Part shown: in pieces, positions 39,747 through 50,275 of the stretch
How the letters are laid out: the number at the start of each line of letters is the position of its first letter
Numbering within the stretch: position 1 is the first letter of the stretch
DNA from: an uncultured Sphingorhabdus sp.
Lineage (GTDB): Bacteria > Pseudomonadota > Alphaproteobacteria > Sphingomonadales > Sphingomonadaceae
Assembly: GCA_947501885.1 (NCBI GenBank)
Contig: CANMXN010000001.1
Location: 558,001 to 622,000 of the forward strand
Direction: 5' to 3'
DNA length: 64,000 nucleotides
Notes under the pieces: model-generated
Database searches by the model: none
The model's input: the letters and a program-made list of their open reading frames with translations, nothing else
Told to the model about the DNA's origin: nothing
Made by a program: the position numbers and the translations under genes

Positions 39747-40546
39747 TTCGTTAGAGCCGCCACAAGTTTTTTGACTTTGTCTTGCCGCCATTGCGGCAAA
39801 GGCGCAATAAGCCAATAATCATTATTACCAGGCATTTCATCATATTTGACAGCTACTACCCTACCCGCTTTTATGTCAGTATCTGCCAATGCCAGCGGAA
39901 CAAAAGCACGTCCTAAACCATTGGTAACTGCATCGATAGCAAGACCTGCGTCACCAACGCGTATATCCACTTTTTTATCTGCTTCACAACATCCGGGCCA
40001 ATATATCAAACGCTTATCATGTGCATCATTATCATCAGGATGCGCGATCAATGTTAATGCACCGCTGTCAAGCCTTACGCCCTTATGTTCACCCGCAGAT
40101 TGACAAAGCCGTATCGCAGCATCCAAATTGGCTTCGGTAAAGTCTAAATCTTCATCAGCATTAATGATATTAAAGCGTATATCAGGATTGTCTTTTGAGA
40201 ATTGCTTCAATTTTGCCGAGAGCCATTTTGCGATAAAATCTCGCGGGGCTGCAATAGTTAGGCTATTAGAGGATTGACCCGATTGCATAGCGCGGACCGA
40301 CTCTTCAAGTTCCAAAAAACCAGAACGCAGCGATTCTAAACCTGCCTCTGCTTCGCTGGTAAGCTCTAATCCTTTGGGCGTGCGGCGAAATAGGACAACA
40401 CCAAGCATATCCTCTAAGGCTCTGATCTGTTGACCAACGGCGGCAGGTGTAACCGCCAATTCATCAGCAGCATTGGTAAAGCTAAGATGACGCGCAGCCG
40501 CATCAAAGACGCGCATACCATTAAGCGGAAGATGCGTCCTTTTCAT
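39743..40546 (-). CDS. LysR family transcriptional regulator (GcvA-like)
   Basis: LPLNGMRVFDAAARHLSFTNAADELAVTPAAVGQQIRALEDMLGVVLFRRTPKGLELT. Confidence 0.93.
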   Translation of the reverse strand: MKRTHLPLNGMRVFDAAARHLSFTNAADELAVTPAAVGQQIRALEDMLGVVLFRRTPKGLELTSEAEAGLESLRSGFLELEESVRAMQSGQSSNSLTIAAPRDFIAKWLSAKLKQFSKDNPDIRFNIINADEDLDFTEANLDAAIRLCQSAGEHKGVRLDSGALTLIAHPDDNDAHDKRLIYWPGCCEADKKVDIRVGDAGLAIDAVTNGLGRAFVPLALADTDIKAGRVVAVKYDEMPGNNDYWLIAPLPQWRQDKVKKLVAALTN

Positions 40547-40947
40547 CGAGCGGTGGCCGGGGCGACTAATGAAAAGCGTGGAATCATGGCAACAAATGTC
40601 TTATCATCCCCATAAGACATAACATAATGCCCCTCCATGTGGCCATATGGCGTGGGTAATGGACAACCTGACACATAATCATGCGCAGCATTGGGTGCTA
40701 ATATAGGCTGCTCACCAACAACGCCATCTCCTTCAACATGATGAACATTGCCGCGCCCATCAGTAATTTGCCAACGACGCGAGATAAGTTGCACCGTTTT
40801 ATCCGATCCATTTTCAATTCTAATATGGTAAGACCAAAACCATCGCCCTTGATCAACTTGTGATTGTTCTGGCAGAAAATTAGGTGACACGCGTACCGTA
40901 ACACCATTCGTGGTCGCCTCATCCGCAAAAAATGCACCTATTTTCAT
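40543..40947 (-). CDS. apaG: Co2+/Mg2+ efflux protein ApaG
   Basis: VRVSPNFLPEQSQVDQGRWFWSYHIRIENGSDKTVQLISRRWQITDGRG...YVSGCPLPTPYGHMEGHYVM. Confidence 0.95.
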   Translation of the reverse strand: MKIGAFFADEATTNGVTVRVSPNFLPEQSQVDQGRWFWSYHIRIENGSDKTVQLISRRWQITDGRGNVHHVEGDGVVGEQPILAPNAAHDYVSGCPLPTPYGHMEGHYVMSYGDDKTFVAMIPRFSLVAPATAR

Positions 40948-42152
40948 AAACCCACCGCCTTTAATGCGCCATCTAGATCATCAATTATATCAAGCGGGTC
41001 TTCTAAGCCAACATTAATTCTAAGCATATCCTCGCTAATGCCAACTTCAAGGCGCGCTTCCTCACCCATACCATGGTGCGTTGTCGAAGATGGATGCGTC
41101 ATTAAGCTTTTGGAATCCCCTATATTATTGCAAATATCAACAATATTGAGCGCATTGAGCATAGCATGCGCCCGCTCGCGCCCTCCACCAAGATAAATTG
41201 AGAATATCGGTCCCGCAGCCTCCATTTGCTGCATTGCCAAATCATGCTGAGGGTGCGATTCCAACCCTGGATAGGCTACGCGTTCGATACGGTTTTCCAA
41301 AAATTGTGCGACCTGAAGCGCATTTTCGCTCTGCCGCCTTATTCGCAAATCCAATGTTTCTAAACCCTTGAGCACCACCCAAGCATTAAATGCCGACAGC
41401 GTAGGCCCTGTATTGCGATGGAAAGGGAGCAGCACATCATTGATAAAGGATTCAGTTCCGCAAATAGCACCCGCCAAAACCCGCCCTTGGCCATCCATCA
41501 TTTTTGTTGCGCTATAAGCAACAACATCGGCGCCCATCGCAATAGGTTTTTGCAGAGCCGAGGTAGCGAAAGCATTATCAACAACGCTGACTATACCTCG
41601 CCCTCTAGCCATGTCACATACAGCGCGCACATCAATAATATCCATTGTCGGATTGGCTGGTGTTTCAAAAAAATAAACTTTGGTATTGGGCTTGCTTGCC
41701 TTTGCCCATGCCTCTGTATCCCGCCCATCAATAACCGTGGTCTCTATACCAAATTTTGGCAGCAATGTATCGGTAAGCCAGCGGCAAGAACCAAATAAAG
41801 CGCGGCTTGCCGCCACATGATCTCCTGCACTCAATTGGCACAAAAGGGCCGCAGTCATCGCCGCCATACCGCTTGCAGTAGCACGGCAGGCCTCGGCACC
41901 ATCCAATAAAGCAATACGTTCTTCTAACATCTGCACCGTTGGATTTTGCAGACGGCTGTATGTCATACCATCTTGTTCGCCCATGAAACGCGCTGCAGCA
42001 TCTTCGGCACAATCATAGCTATAACCAGAGGTTAGAAATAAAGCTTCAGACGTCTCGCCAAATTCGGTTCTGCTCGTACCGCCGCGTATAGCCTGCGTAG
42101 CAGGTCGCCATTGAGCCGTAATATTCTTATCTTGACCGCTTTTCTTTTTCAT
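40944..42152 (-). CDS. metZ: O-succinylhomoserine sulfhydrylase
   Basis: Cys/Met PLP enzyme: ATQAIRGGTSRTEFGETSEALFLTSGYSYDCAEDAAARF; VVAYSATKMMDGQGRVLAGAICG; start placed at MKKKSGQ. Confidence 0.88.
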   Translation of the reverse strand: MKKKSGQDKNITAQWRPATQAIRGGTSRTEFGETSEALFLTSGYSYDCAEDAAARFMGEQDGMTYSRLQNPTVQMLEERIALLDGAEACRATASGMAAMTAALLCQLSAGDHVAASRALFGSCRWLTDTLLPKFGIETTVIDGRDTEAWAKASKPNTKVYFFETPANPTMDIIDVRAVCDMARGRGIVSVVDNAFATSALQKPIAMGADVVAYSATKMMDGQGRVLAGAICGTESFINDVLLPFHRNTGPTLSAFNAWVVLKGLETLDLRIRRQSENALQVAQFLENRIERVAYPGLESHPQHDLAMQQMEAAGPIFSIYLGGGRERAHAMLNALNIVDICNNIGDSKSLMTHPSSTTHHGMGEEARLEVGISEDMLRINVGLEDPLDIIDDLDGALKAVGL

Positions 42153-42159
42153 AATTTTC

Positions 42160-43122
42160 CTAAGGCATGTTTCCAGCCAATATAGACGCCGCCTCATCCA
42201 AATCCATATTACCGCCAGTTAAAATTAAACCAACCGATTTTCCTTGCATCATCTCTTTTTCTTGGATCAGAGCCGCCAGCGGAAGGGCCGCTGCGCCTTC
42301 TGTTAGATTATGCGTGCTTTGCCAATAAATTCGCACTGCTTCTGCAATAGATTCTTCTTCGATTTCAATGATGCGCTCTGCACCTTTGCTATAATATTCA
42401 AAAGCATCAGCATGGGGTATTCTCACGGCACAACCATCCGCAATCGTATCTGCTGTTTCGGTTTCTATTACCTCGCCATTATCAAAGGATAATTTCGCAG
42501 CATTTGCATTTTTTGCGACAACACCGATTATTTTCGTAGAGAGGCCAAGCGCATCACGCGCTGCAATGCAGCCGCAAATACCCGATCCCATCCCGATAGG
42601 AACGTATAAAACATCCAGATTTTTCACTTGATCGAATAATTCCAACGCATAAGTCGCTACGCCGCGAATTAATTCAGGGTGCCAAGATGGTACTAAATAT
42701 AAATTTTGCGCTTGCGCTAAATATTCAGCATGCGCCTTTGCCGCATCAAAATCTTTACCATATATAATAAGATCAGCACCTAATGCTCTAATCGCTGCAT
42801 TTTTTTCAACCGCATTGCCCTCTGGTACAACAATGACGACTTCAAGACCTGCTGCAATAGCTGCTCTTGTTTGTGATTGACCGTGGTTGCCTCGTGTAGC
42901 GGTAATAATACCGCGGCACATTGGCTGCTCTCTCAGCAACCAATCTATAAATGTAATACCGCCTCTAATCTTAAAAGCACCAAGCGGGGTATGGTTTTCA
43001 TGCTTCACCCAAATATTACATCCCAAGCGATTTGACAATAAAGGCCATTGGATTTGAGAGGTTGCAGGCATATCTCTGTAGATACGTGCGGCAGCAAATC
43101 TAATTTCTTTCTCAGAAAACAT
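42160..43122 (-). CDS. threonine/serine dehydratase-like PLP enzyme
   Basis: IWVKHENHTPLGAFKIRGGITFIDWLLRE; TRGNHGQSQTRAA; PIGMGSGICG; start placed at internal Met (MFSEKEIRF). Confidence 0.85.
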   Translation of the reverse strand: MFSEKEIRFAAARIYRDMPATSQIQWPLLSNRLGCNIWVKHENHTPLGAFKIRGGITFIDWLLREQPMCRGIITATRGNHGQSQTRAAIAAGLEVVIVVPEGNAVEKNAAIRALGADLIIYGKDFDAAKAHAEYLAQAQNLYLVPSWHPELIRGVATYALELFDQVKNLDVLYVPIGMGSGICGCIAARDALGLSTKIIGVVAKNANAAKLSFDNGEVIETETADTIADGCAVRIPHADAFEYYSKGAERIIEIEEESIAEAVRIYWQSTHNLTEGAAALPLAALIQEKEMMQGKSVGLILTGGNMDLDEAASILAGNMP

Positions 43123-43130
43123 AATTTTAT

Positions 43131-44177
43131 CTACACCATTTTGGCAAGGATAGCATCCCCTATTTGCTGACAATCATGGTGACCTCCTAAATCAGCAGCC
43201 AGAATATTATCATCCAAAATCGCAGCAACGGCCTGTTCAATTTTTAAGGCTTGCAACTCTAGTCCAAAGCTATGCCTCAGCATCATTACCGCCGATAATA
43301 TCATCGCGCAAGGGTTGGCACTGCCTTTTCCAGCAATATCGGGGGCGCTGCCGTGGATAGGTTCATATAAACCACATGTACCTTCGCCTAATGACGCTGA
43401 TGCTAATAACCCTATAGAGCCAACACACATGCTGGCTTGATCCGACAAAATATCGCCAAATAAATTACCCGTTACCACTACATCAAATTGCCCCGGTGAT
43501 CGTACTAATTGCATAGCGGCATTATCCACATACATATGATCTAGCGTCACATCTGGATATTGCGCCGATACTTCTATCACCACATCACGCCATAGCTGTG
43601 ATGTTTCCAAAACATTGGCTTTATCCACTGAGCATAATTTGCCCTTTCGTCTTTGCGCCGCCTTGAAAGCAACATGGGCAATACGGCGCACTTCGTCCTC
43701 ATCATAGGACATGATGTCATATCCTTCGCGCAAACCTTCGTCTGTTTTGCGCATGCCCTTCTCGCCAAAATAAACATCTCCGTTTAATTCACGCACGATT
43801 AACAAATCAATTTCTGCTGCAACCTCGGGCTTCAAAGCGCTCATATCAGAGAGCGCCGTCAACATTTTCGCAGGGCGTAAATTTGCGAAGAGACCCAATG
43901 CACTGCGCAAGCCCAATATTGCCTGCTCAGGGCGCAAATGTCGCTCTAAACTGTCGCAACTTGGATCGCCCACCGCGCCAAATAATATCGCATCCGCCTC
44001 TTGGCAAAGCTTCAAAGTTTCATCGGGCAGCGGATGTCCCACGGCATGATAAGCCGCCCCACCAACCAGCGCATCGCTTAACTTTAGATCGGTGAGATTA
44101 AGCGCATGCAAAATGCGAACCGCTTGTTCCATAATTTCTGGTCCGATACCGTCACCTGCCAATATAGCTATGTGCAT
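43131..44177 (-). CDS. leuB: 3-isopropylmalate dehydrogenase
   Basis: [79 protein letters not shown]. Confidence 0.93.
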   Translation of the reverse strand: MHIAILAGDGIGPEIMEQAVRILHALNLTDLKLSDALVGGAAYHAVGHPLPDETLKLCQEADAILFGAVGDPSCDSLERHLRPEQAILGLRSALGLFANLRPAKMLTALSDMSALKPEVAAEIDLLIVRELNGDVYFGEKGMRKTDEGLREGYDIMSYDEDEVRRIAHVAFKAAQRRKGKLCSVDKANVLETSQLWRDVVIEVSAQYPDVTLDHMYVDNAAMQLVRSPGQFDVVVTGNLFGDILSDQASMCVGSIGLLASASLGEGTCGLYEPIHGSAPDIAGKGSANPCAMILSAVMMLRHSFGLELQALKIEQAVAAILDDNILAADLGGHHDCQQIGDAILAKMV

Positions 44178-44229
44178 CCTTAATCCTTTAATTTCTATTC
44201 ACATAAATCTAGTGGCTATTTTCTTACCT

Positions 44230-44967
44230 TCAAGCAACCACTCTTTTTAACCTATCGACCAATATATTGCGCGATGAATAGATCACATTGCGCTTATCAT
44301 TAAAAAAATTACGCTCTAAAAAATATCCTGTCAGCTCTAAACCCATAAAGATTTCATCCCAGCTAGGAGTATTATTTTTTTCCATAATGAATTGCGGCAA
44401 TGGAAGTAATTTTGCTTCATATCCAATAGCCGCATCATGCGACACTGCACATGCTGATTTTGGACTGACATAGCACAGATTCTCCATCTCTCCGCTCACT
44501 GCGCATTTCTCTAGGTCTAATCCAAAACCGAGTTCTGACAATGTCAACATTTCAAACTGCACCAATGCCTGTGCCCAACCTCGTGCAGAGGGCGCACCGC
44601 ATATCGCCGATAATAAGGCCTCCATCGCACTATAAAGCTGCGGATAAGCATTATCCTGCGGCAAACATGACGATATAAGTGCGCTCACCCATTCCAGTGC
44701 CGCCAAAGCCAATGGTTCCCCTAACCAAGGCCCACGGCTTTCTAACAATTCAACCGTCAGTCCGCCAAGTTGATCCTCATTACGGCTCCGAAACTCTGCC
44801 ATAACCTTGTTCGATGCAATTAAAATAGGACGCATCTTACGCGACCTACCGCCTCGTACATAACCTGACATTAGCCCATGTTCGGGTGTGAATAATCGTG
44901 CAATAACGCCATGCTCTCCATGATGCAATTGCGAGCAAATAATCGCTTCTGTGCGCAATATAGGCAT
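44230..44967 (-). CDS. recO: DNA repair protein RecO
   Basis: AIICSQLHHGEHGVIARLFTPEHGLMSGYVRGGRSRKMRPIL. Confidence 0.93.
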   Translation of the reverse strand: MPILRTEAIICSQLHHGEHGVIARLFTPEHGLMSGYVRGGRSRKMRPILIASNKVMAEFRSRNEDQLGGLTVELLESRGPWLGEPLALAALEWVSALISSCLPQDNAYPQLYSAMEALLSAICGAPSARGWAQALVQFEMLTLSELGFGLDLEKCAVSGEMENLCYVSPKSACAVSHDAAIGYEAKLLPLPQFIMEKNNTPSWDEIFMGLELTGYFLERNFFNDKRNVIYSSRNILVDRLKRVVA

Positions 44968-44984
44968 ATCAAAAGTTCATCATT

Positions 44985-46898
44985 TTAATGATAATGATCA
45001 TAAACCAATTGTGCGACCCTTTGTGAGACACCAGGCGTTCGCATCAAATCCTCTAAACTCGCATTGCGCACCGCTTGTGACGTTCCAAAGTGCATAAGCA
45101 GTGCTTTTTTGCGTGTCGGGCCAATACCTGCAATATCATCAAGCGGGCTAATCCCCATCGCCTTTGAACGTTTATTGCGGTGCGCACCAATGGCATAGCG
45201 GTGCGCCTCGTCACGCAAACGCTGCAAGTAAAATAATGTAGCGCTGTTGGTAGGCAGTGTCATTTCTCGGCCATTAGGGAAGTAAAATATCTCGCGCCCT
45301 GCATTACGCTCAGGTCCTTTGGCAACACCAATAATGTTCAAATCATCAATACCAAGTTCGCCCATTACATCCATGACCGCACTGACTTGTCCCTTGCCGC
45401 CATCGATCAACACCAAATCAGGCCAATCCCCTTTTGAGCGATCAGGGTCTTCTTTTTGCGCCCGAGAAAAACGGCGCTCCATAACCTCACGCATCATACC
45501 AAAATCATCGCCCGCAATAGTCTTTGGGTCCTTGATATTAAATTTACGATAAGCTTTTTTAATAAAACCCTCTGGCCCTGCCACCACCATCGCACCCACG
45601 GCATGAGCGCCCTGAATATGGCTATTATCATAAATTTCAATGCGCTGCGGCATTGCATCCAATTCAAAAATATCGATTAATTCTCCTAAAACTTGCGCTT
45701 GTGATGCGCTTTCCGCTAATTTTCTATCAAGGGCATTTTTCGCATTTTTTTGCGCTTGGACCAGCAATTTATGTTTCTCTCCGCGCTGTGGAGAAGAAAA
45801 TTTCACAAAAATATCATGGCGTTGCTCTAACGCCGTTACCAATGTTTCTTCATCATCAATTTTTCGGTCCATTATTATGAACTTTGCCGGAGGAATATCC
45901 TCATAAAATTGACTTAAGAAACTCGCCATCACTTCATCTTCGGGCACATCTTTCACGTGAGAGGGAAAGAAGCAGCGATGGCCCCAATTTTGCCCGCCGC
46001 GCATGAAGAAGGCCTGAATACAGACCTGTCCTGCTTTGCTCTCTAATGCAAATATATCAGCATTATTAACCCCTTGAGCGCTTATAGATTGTGATCCTTG
46101 GATGAAGGTTAGCGCTTTTAGCCTATCGCGGTAAACCGCCGCCATTTCAAAATCCATAGCATCGGATGCCGCTGTCATTTGCTTGCCGAGCTTTTCTTGC
46201 ACCATCACCGATTTGCCATCAAGAAAATCACGAGCATCGGCCACCAGTTCATCATAATCTTCTGATGATATACGGTCTACACAAGGCGCCGAGCAGCGTT
46301 TGATTTGATACAGCAAACAGGGACGTGAGCGATTGTTAAAAAAACTATCGGTGCAGCTTCTCAGTAGAAACATTTTTTGCAGAGCATTGAGCGTTTGATT
46401 TACCGCCCCGCCGCTGGCAAAGGGACCATAATATTTTCCTTTGTGGCGGCGCGCTCCACGATGCTTATGAATACGCGGATAATCATGCTCATCCCGCAAT
46501 AAGATATAAGGAAAGCTCTTATCATCGCGCAACAACACATTGTAAGCAGGCCGATAATGCTTGATCAATTGTACCTCTAGCAGCAAAGCCTCAGCCTCGC
46601 TGTCTACCGTTACAATTGTCATAGAACGCGTTTGCGCGATCATTCGCAATAACCGCTGGGGTAATTTATTGGTCAATGTATAATTGGTAACACGGTTTTT
46701 TAAACTGCGCGCTTTGCCAACATATAGCACCTGCCCCTTAACATCTTGCATCCGATAGACACCTGGTGTTTTGGGCAGGGTCTTAAGCACCGCCTTAATC
46801 GCATCGACGCCTTGTTCTAAATTGGGCTTCTCGCTCCCACGCAGTGCATAGGTTGCCTTTTCTTCATTAAACCGATCAGGAGATTGCGGGCCGTTCAT
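44985..46898 (-). CDS. uvrC: excinuclease ABC subunit C
   Basis: [53 protein letters not shown]-like; [33 protein letters not shown]. Confidence 0.97.
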   Translation of the reverse strand: [637 protein letters not shown]

Positions 46899-46967
46899 AC
46901 CCCAAAGATAAAGGGACCAACATGATTATGCCAGCCCCATATTATCAAAATTCAAAATTATCTCTAT

Positions 46968-47513
46968 TTAGTGAATATTCTCACCAATTTTACCAATAGC
47001 TTCGTCGATCAAGCTCTTATCTGCTTTGCCATCATGATTTGCATTAATCAACGCCGTTGCTGCCGCAACCGCTGCACTAGCCGCCTTACCGCGCACATCA
47101 GCGATAGCATTGCGTTCCGCTGCTGCAATCTTGTCTTTCGCCATTTTCTGACGGCTTGCAACCAATGACTTGGCTTGCGCCTCTGCATCGGAAATAATAT
47201 TCGCGGCTTCACTCTCAGCTTGCGTAACGATATTTTTGGCATCATCGGCGCTAGCCGCTAATTTGCTCTTTGCTTCCTTCAGCAAAGCCTCTGCTTCGGC
47301 ACGAATGGCCGCTGCTTCATCAAGAGCTTTGCGTTTTTCAGCAATTTGCGCATCAAGGCCTTGCGCAATTTTCACATGAACCTTGCCAACCACAAAGCAT
47401 AGAATGAAAAAGATGCTGACGCCCACATAGACCCAACCCGTTGCATCAAGACCCAACAATGTTGGTTCTGCTCCATTAGCGCCATCAGCCAATATAATAT
47501 TAAGATATGTCAT
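46968..47513 (-). CDS. atpF: F0F1 ATP synthase subunit b
   Basis: Single N-terminal TM, Ala/Lys-rich stalk helix; at the end of the atp F0 operon. Confidence 0.88.
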   Translation of the reverse strand: MTYLNIILADGANGAEPTLLGLDATGWVYVGVSIFFILCFVVGKVHVKIAQGLDAQIAEKRKALDEAAAIRAEAEALLKEAKSKLAASADDAKNIVTQAESEAANIISDAEAQAKSLVASRQKMAKDKIAAAERNAIADVRGKAASAAVAAATALINANHDGKADKSLIDEAIGKIGENIH

Positions 47514-47527
47514 ATTCGATCTCGCTA

Positions 47528-48013
47528 TTAATTAAAAGCCGACTTAACTGCTTTATTAGCAGCCGCTGCACTTGGTGTTTTGCCCGTTAAACGCTCAACA
47601 ATCGCGCTTGCGCCTTCTGCCGCTACACTCTCAATTTCGCTCATGGCAGATGCTTTCGCTTTTTCAATCTCTGCTTGCGCCGCTGCTATTGCATCGTCCG
47701 CTTTTTTCTGAGCCGCAGCCGATTTTTTTTCAATCGATGCTGTTGCCTTTGATTTGGCATCAGCCAAAATTACCCGCGCATCATTACGAGCAGATGTTAA
47801 ACCCGCTTGATAATCTTCATTCATCTTGTCTGAATCAAGTTTAGATTTTTCAGCTGCTGCAATGTCGCCCGTGACTTTATTTTCACGTTCCTCCATTACC
47901 GCGCCAAGCTTTGGTAAAGTGAGGCGCACAACGCCAAAATATAAAATTACAAATAGCACCGCCAGCCAAAATAGCTGCGGAACAAAAACATTTGCAAGAT
48001 CAAACTGCGGCAT
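47528..48013 (-). CDS. atpG: F0F1 ATP synthase subunit b'
   Basis: MPQFDLANVFVPQLFWLAVLFVILYFGVVRLTLPKLGAVMEERENKVTGDIAAAEK. Confidence 0.9.
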   Translation of the reverse strand: MPQFDLANVFVPQLFWLAVLFVILYFGVVRLTLPKLGAVMEERENKVTGDIAAAEKSKLDSDKMNEDYQAGLTSARNDARVILADAKSKATASIEKKSAAAQKKADDAIAAAQAEIEKAKASAMSEIESVAAEGASAIVERLTGKTPSAAAANKAVKSAFN

Positions 48014-48074
48014 CGCTGCACCTCTTTTTCATCGCTTAAAAATCATATTGGGCATAAAATTTGCCCAAATATTC

Positions 48075-48302
48075 TTACCCTGCAAAAGCAAGTGCTAGGG
48101 CAACAACGGCTGCGATAAGACCAAGAGCCTCTGTCACAGCGAAACCAAAAATTAGGCGACCGCCCATTTTTGCATCAGCTTCTGGGTTACGAAGGGCACC
48201 GTTCAAATATTGACCAAAAATTTGACCCACACCGATAGCGGCCAAACCTGCACCAATAGCTGCTAAACCTGCACCGATTACTCTTGCTGCTTCTACGTCC
48301 AT
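48075..48302 (-). CDS. atpE: F0F1 ATP synthase subunit c
   Basis: GAGLAAIGAGLAAIGVGQIFGQYLNGALRNPEADAKMGGRLIFGFAVTEALGLIAAVVALALAFA. Confidence 0.97.
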   Translation of the reverse strand: MDVEAARVIGAGLAAIGAGLAAIGVGQIFGQYLNGALRNPEADAKMGGRLIFGFAVTEALGLIAAVVALALAFAG

Positions 48303-48329
48303 GATAATTCCTTTTCTTCCGTAAATTTA

Positions 48330-49079
48330 TTAGTGTAAATTAATTGCATCATTAAGATAGATGGATGCCAATAGCGCAAACACATAAGCTTGTACAACGG
48401 CGATTAATACTTCGAGGCCCGTCAGTGCAATAGTCACTGAAAGTGGCAATAAGCCTAGAACAAATGGTAGATCGCTAAACAATCCAAGCGATACAACGAA
48501 GGTGCCAAATACTTTAAGAAGCACATGTCCTGCCGTCATATTAGCGAACAAACGAATGGCCAATGTAAAGGGGCGCGATAAGAAGCTCAGAAATTCAATA
48601 CAAGCAACAAAAACGGCCAACGGGAAAAATGTATCTTTAGGCCAAAATAAGCTAAAGAAATGAAAGCCATGCTTCCAAAAACCAACGACACAAACAATGA
48701 TAAATACTAACATTGCCAGACCAAGCGTTACCGAAATATGGCTGGTTGATGTGAAAGAACCGACCCAAGGGATCATCCCAAGCATATTACAGGCTAATAC
48801 GAATATAAAGAGTGAGAATATGAGCGGTGCAAATTTGCGGCCTTCTAGCCCAACATTATCATCGAGCATCTTGCGCACAAAGTCATAGAGATATTCAACA
48901 GATGCTTGCCAACGGCCAGGTACCAACTGGGGTTTAGCAGTGCCGATAAATAGAAATATTGAAACAGATAGCAGCGCCAATGTCATCCACAATGAGCTGT
49001 TGGTAAAAGAAAGATCATATTCCCCATATTGAATCGGGATAATATTCTTAATCTCAAATTGTTCCATTGGATTGGCCAT
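48330..49079 (-). CDS. atpB: F0F1 ATP synthase subunit a
   Basis: LSFLSRPFTLAIRLFANMTAGHVLLKVF; LTGLEVLIAVVQAYVFALLASIYLNDAI. Confidence 0.97.
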   Translation of the reverse strand: MANPMEQFEIKNIIPIQYGEYDLSFTNSSLWMTLALLSVSIFLFIGTAKPQLVPGRWQASVEYLYDFVRKMLDDNVGLEGRKFAPLIFSLFIFVLACNMLGMIPWVGSFTSTSHISVTLGLAMLVFIIVCVVGFWKHGFHFFSLFWPKDTFFPLAVFVACIEFLSFLSRPFTLAIRLFANMTAGHVLLKVFGTFVVSLGLFSDLPFVLGLLPLSVTIALTGLEVLIAVVQAYVFALLASIYLNDAINLH

Positions 49080-49088
49080 AGTCCAACC

Positions 49089-49403
49089 TTAATCCTTGTC
49101 ATTTGTCGGATCAGCATCAAACTGAACCGAAGTTTGCATTGCGCGCCGCACACCTGCGGCAAAACCCATAAGAAGCATGATTATCATGCCCCAAGGCGCT
49201 GAATCAAATCCTGCATATTGATCGAATGCCCAACCAATGAATGTCGAAATCAACACAGCACCAACAAATTCAATCGCAACGGCCCATCCCTGACTTTCTG
49301 CAAGCCTTTCGGCATTACCAGTCTTTCGCGCATAGCGTTTTTTGGCATCCGCTATGCGTTCGTTCAAATCGGACGAACCATTTTTGGGATCTTTAACAGC
49401 CAA
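49089..49403 (-). CDS. atpI: AtpZ/AtpI family protein
   Basis: GWAVAIEFVGAVLISTFIGWAFDQYAGFDSAPWGMIIMLLMGFAAGVRRAMQT. Confidence 0.88.
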   Translation of the reverse strand: MAVKDPKNGSSDLNERIADAKKRYARKTGNAERLAESQGWAVAIEFVGAVLISTFIGWAFDQYAGFDSAPWGMIIMLLMGFAAGVRRAMQTSVQFDADPTNDKD

Positions 49404-49529
49404 GAACTACCTCGCTAAAAATGTGCCGCCGATAATTGATTTTGAATCGGCTTTTCAACCCAGTGTTTTATCACCGAACCGCGGTCCATTTAGGAAAGGC
49501 TATAGCTTAAGTCAACAGCAATGCTGCAC

Positions 49530-49568
49530 CACAATAAAAGGGCAGGAAAACCGCGCTTCCTGCCCTTA
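49530..49568 (-). terminator. intrinsic terminator of the ydbH-ynbE-ydbL operon
   Basis: 11-bp stem AAGGGCAGGAA/TTCCTGCCCTT (49538-49548/49557-49567), followed on the minus strand by TTTATTG. Confidence 0.8.
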
Positions 49569-49640
49569 TCATTTGCTATATGTAGTTTTACTTATCTTAT
49601 GCTAGTGACGAAATCAGCATGGTGCAGCTCACAGCCAATC

Positions 49641-50048
49641 TCATGGACAAGCCGAATCAAGTGTAGGCTGCCCAGAACCTCTATTTTGCCAAGAACCATT
49701 GGGGGCTTGATATTTCTCACCCGTTACAGTGCGCACAATATTCTTACATCCACCAAGGAAAGCAGCTTTTTCAACTGAGATACCTTGAGATACAGCAGTT
49801 TTGGTATATACCTGCTTACGCAAAATGTTGATTTTTTTGGTCAGCGCCCGAATAGAATCTGTTTGCGTACCTATTACACCCAAATAACCATCTGTTTTTT
49901 CGCCTATTTGCCCATTAGTGCGCGCCGCTTGATAGGCTGGATCACGTCCTTGCGCATAAGCAGCACCTGCAATCATAGAGATTGCAACCATGCCAGCTAT
50001 CATTTTAGATTTTATCCCAAGACTCATTTTTTTATCCATCTGTTTCAT
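49641..50048 (-). CDS. ydbL: YdbL family protein (DUF1318)
   Basis: Signal peptide; AQGRDPAYQAARTNGQIGEKTDGYLGVIG; downstream of ynbE/ydbH. Confidence 0.82.
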   Translation of the reverse strand: MKQMDKKMSLGIKSKMIAGMVAISMIAGAAYAQGRDPAYQAARTNGQIGEKTDGYLGVIGTQTDSIRALTKKINILRKQVYTKTAVSQGISVEKAAFLGGCKNIVRTVTGEKYQAPNGSWQNRGSGQPTLDSACP

Positions 50049-50275
50049 TAAAATATCCCCGCATTATCTTCAATTGCTTCTTCTACTGCCTCCGCAGCTT
50101 TTAATGTAACCTCTTGATCAATCTTAATGTTCAGATTGATAACAATCGGTTGGTCTGGCGCCGCTACATTAACACAAGAACTTAGTAATATCAGGGTTAT
50201 GCTCGGCAAAGCCCATTTTAAACCTAAGCTACGAATCAATGCAGCATCGCTTTTTTTATTCTTGATATATGTCAT
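50048..50275 (-). CDS. ynbE: YnbE family lipoprotein
   Basis: Lipobox LLSSC; VNVAAPDQPIVINLNIKIDQEV. Confidence 0.85.
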   Translation of the reverse strand: MTYIKNKKSDAALIRSLGLKWALPSITLILLSSCVNVAAPDQPIVINLNIKIDQEVTLKAAEAVEEAIEDNAGIF

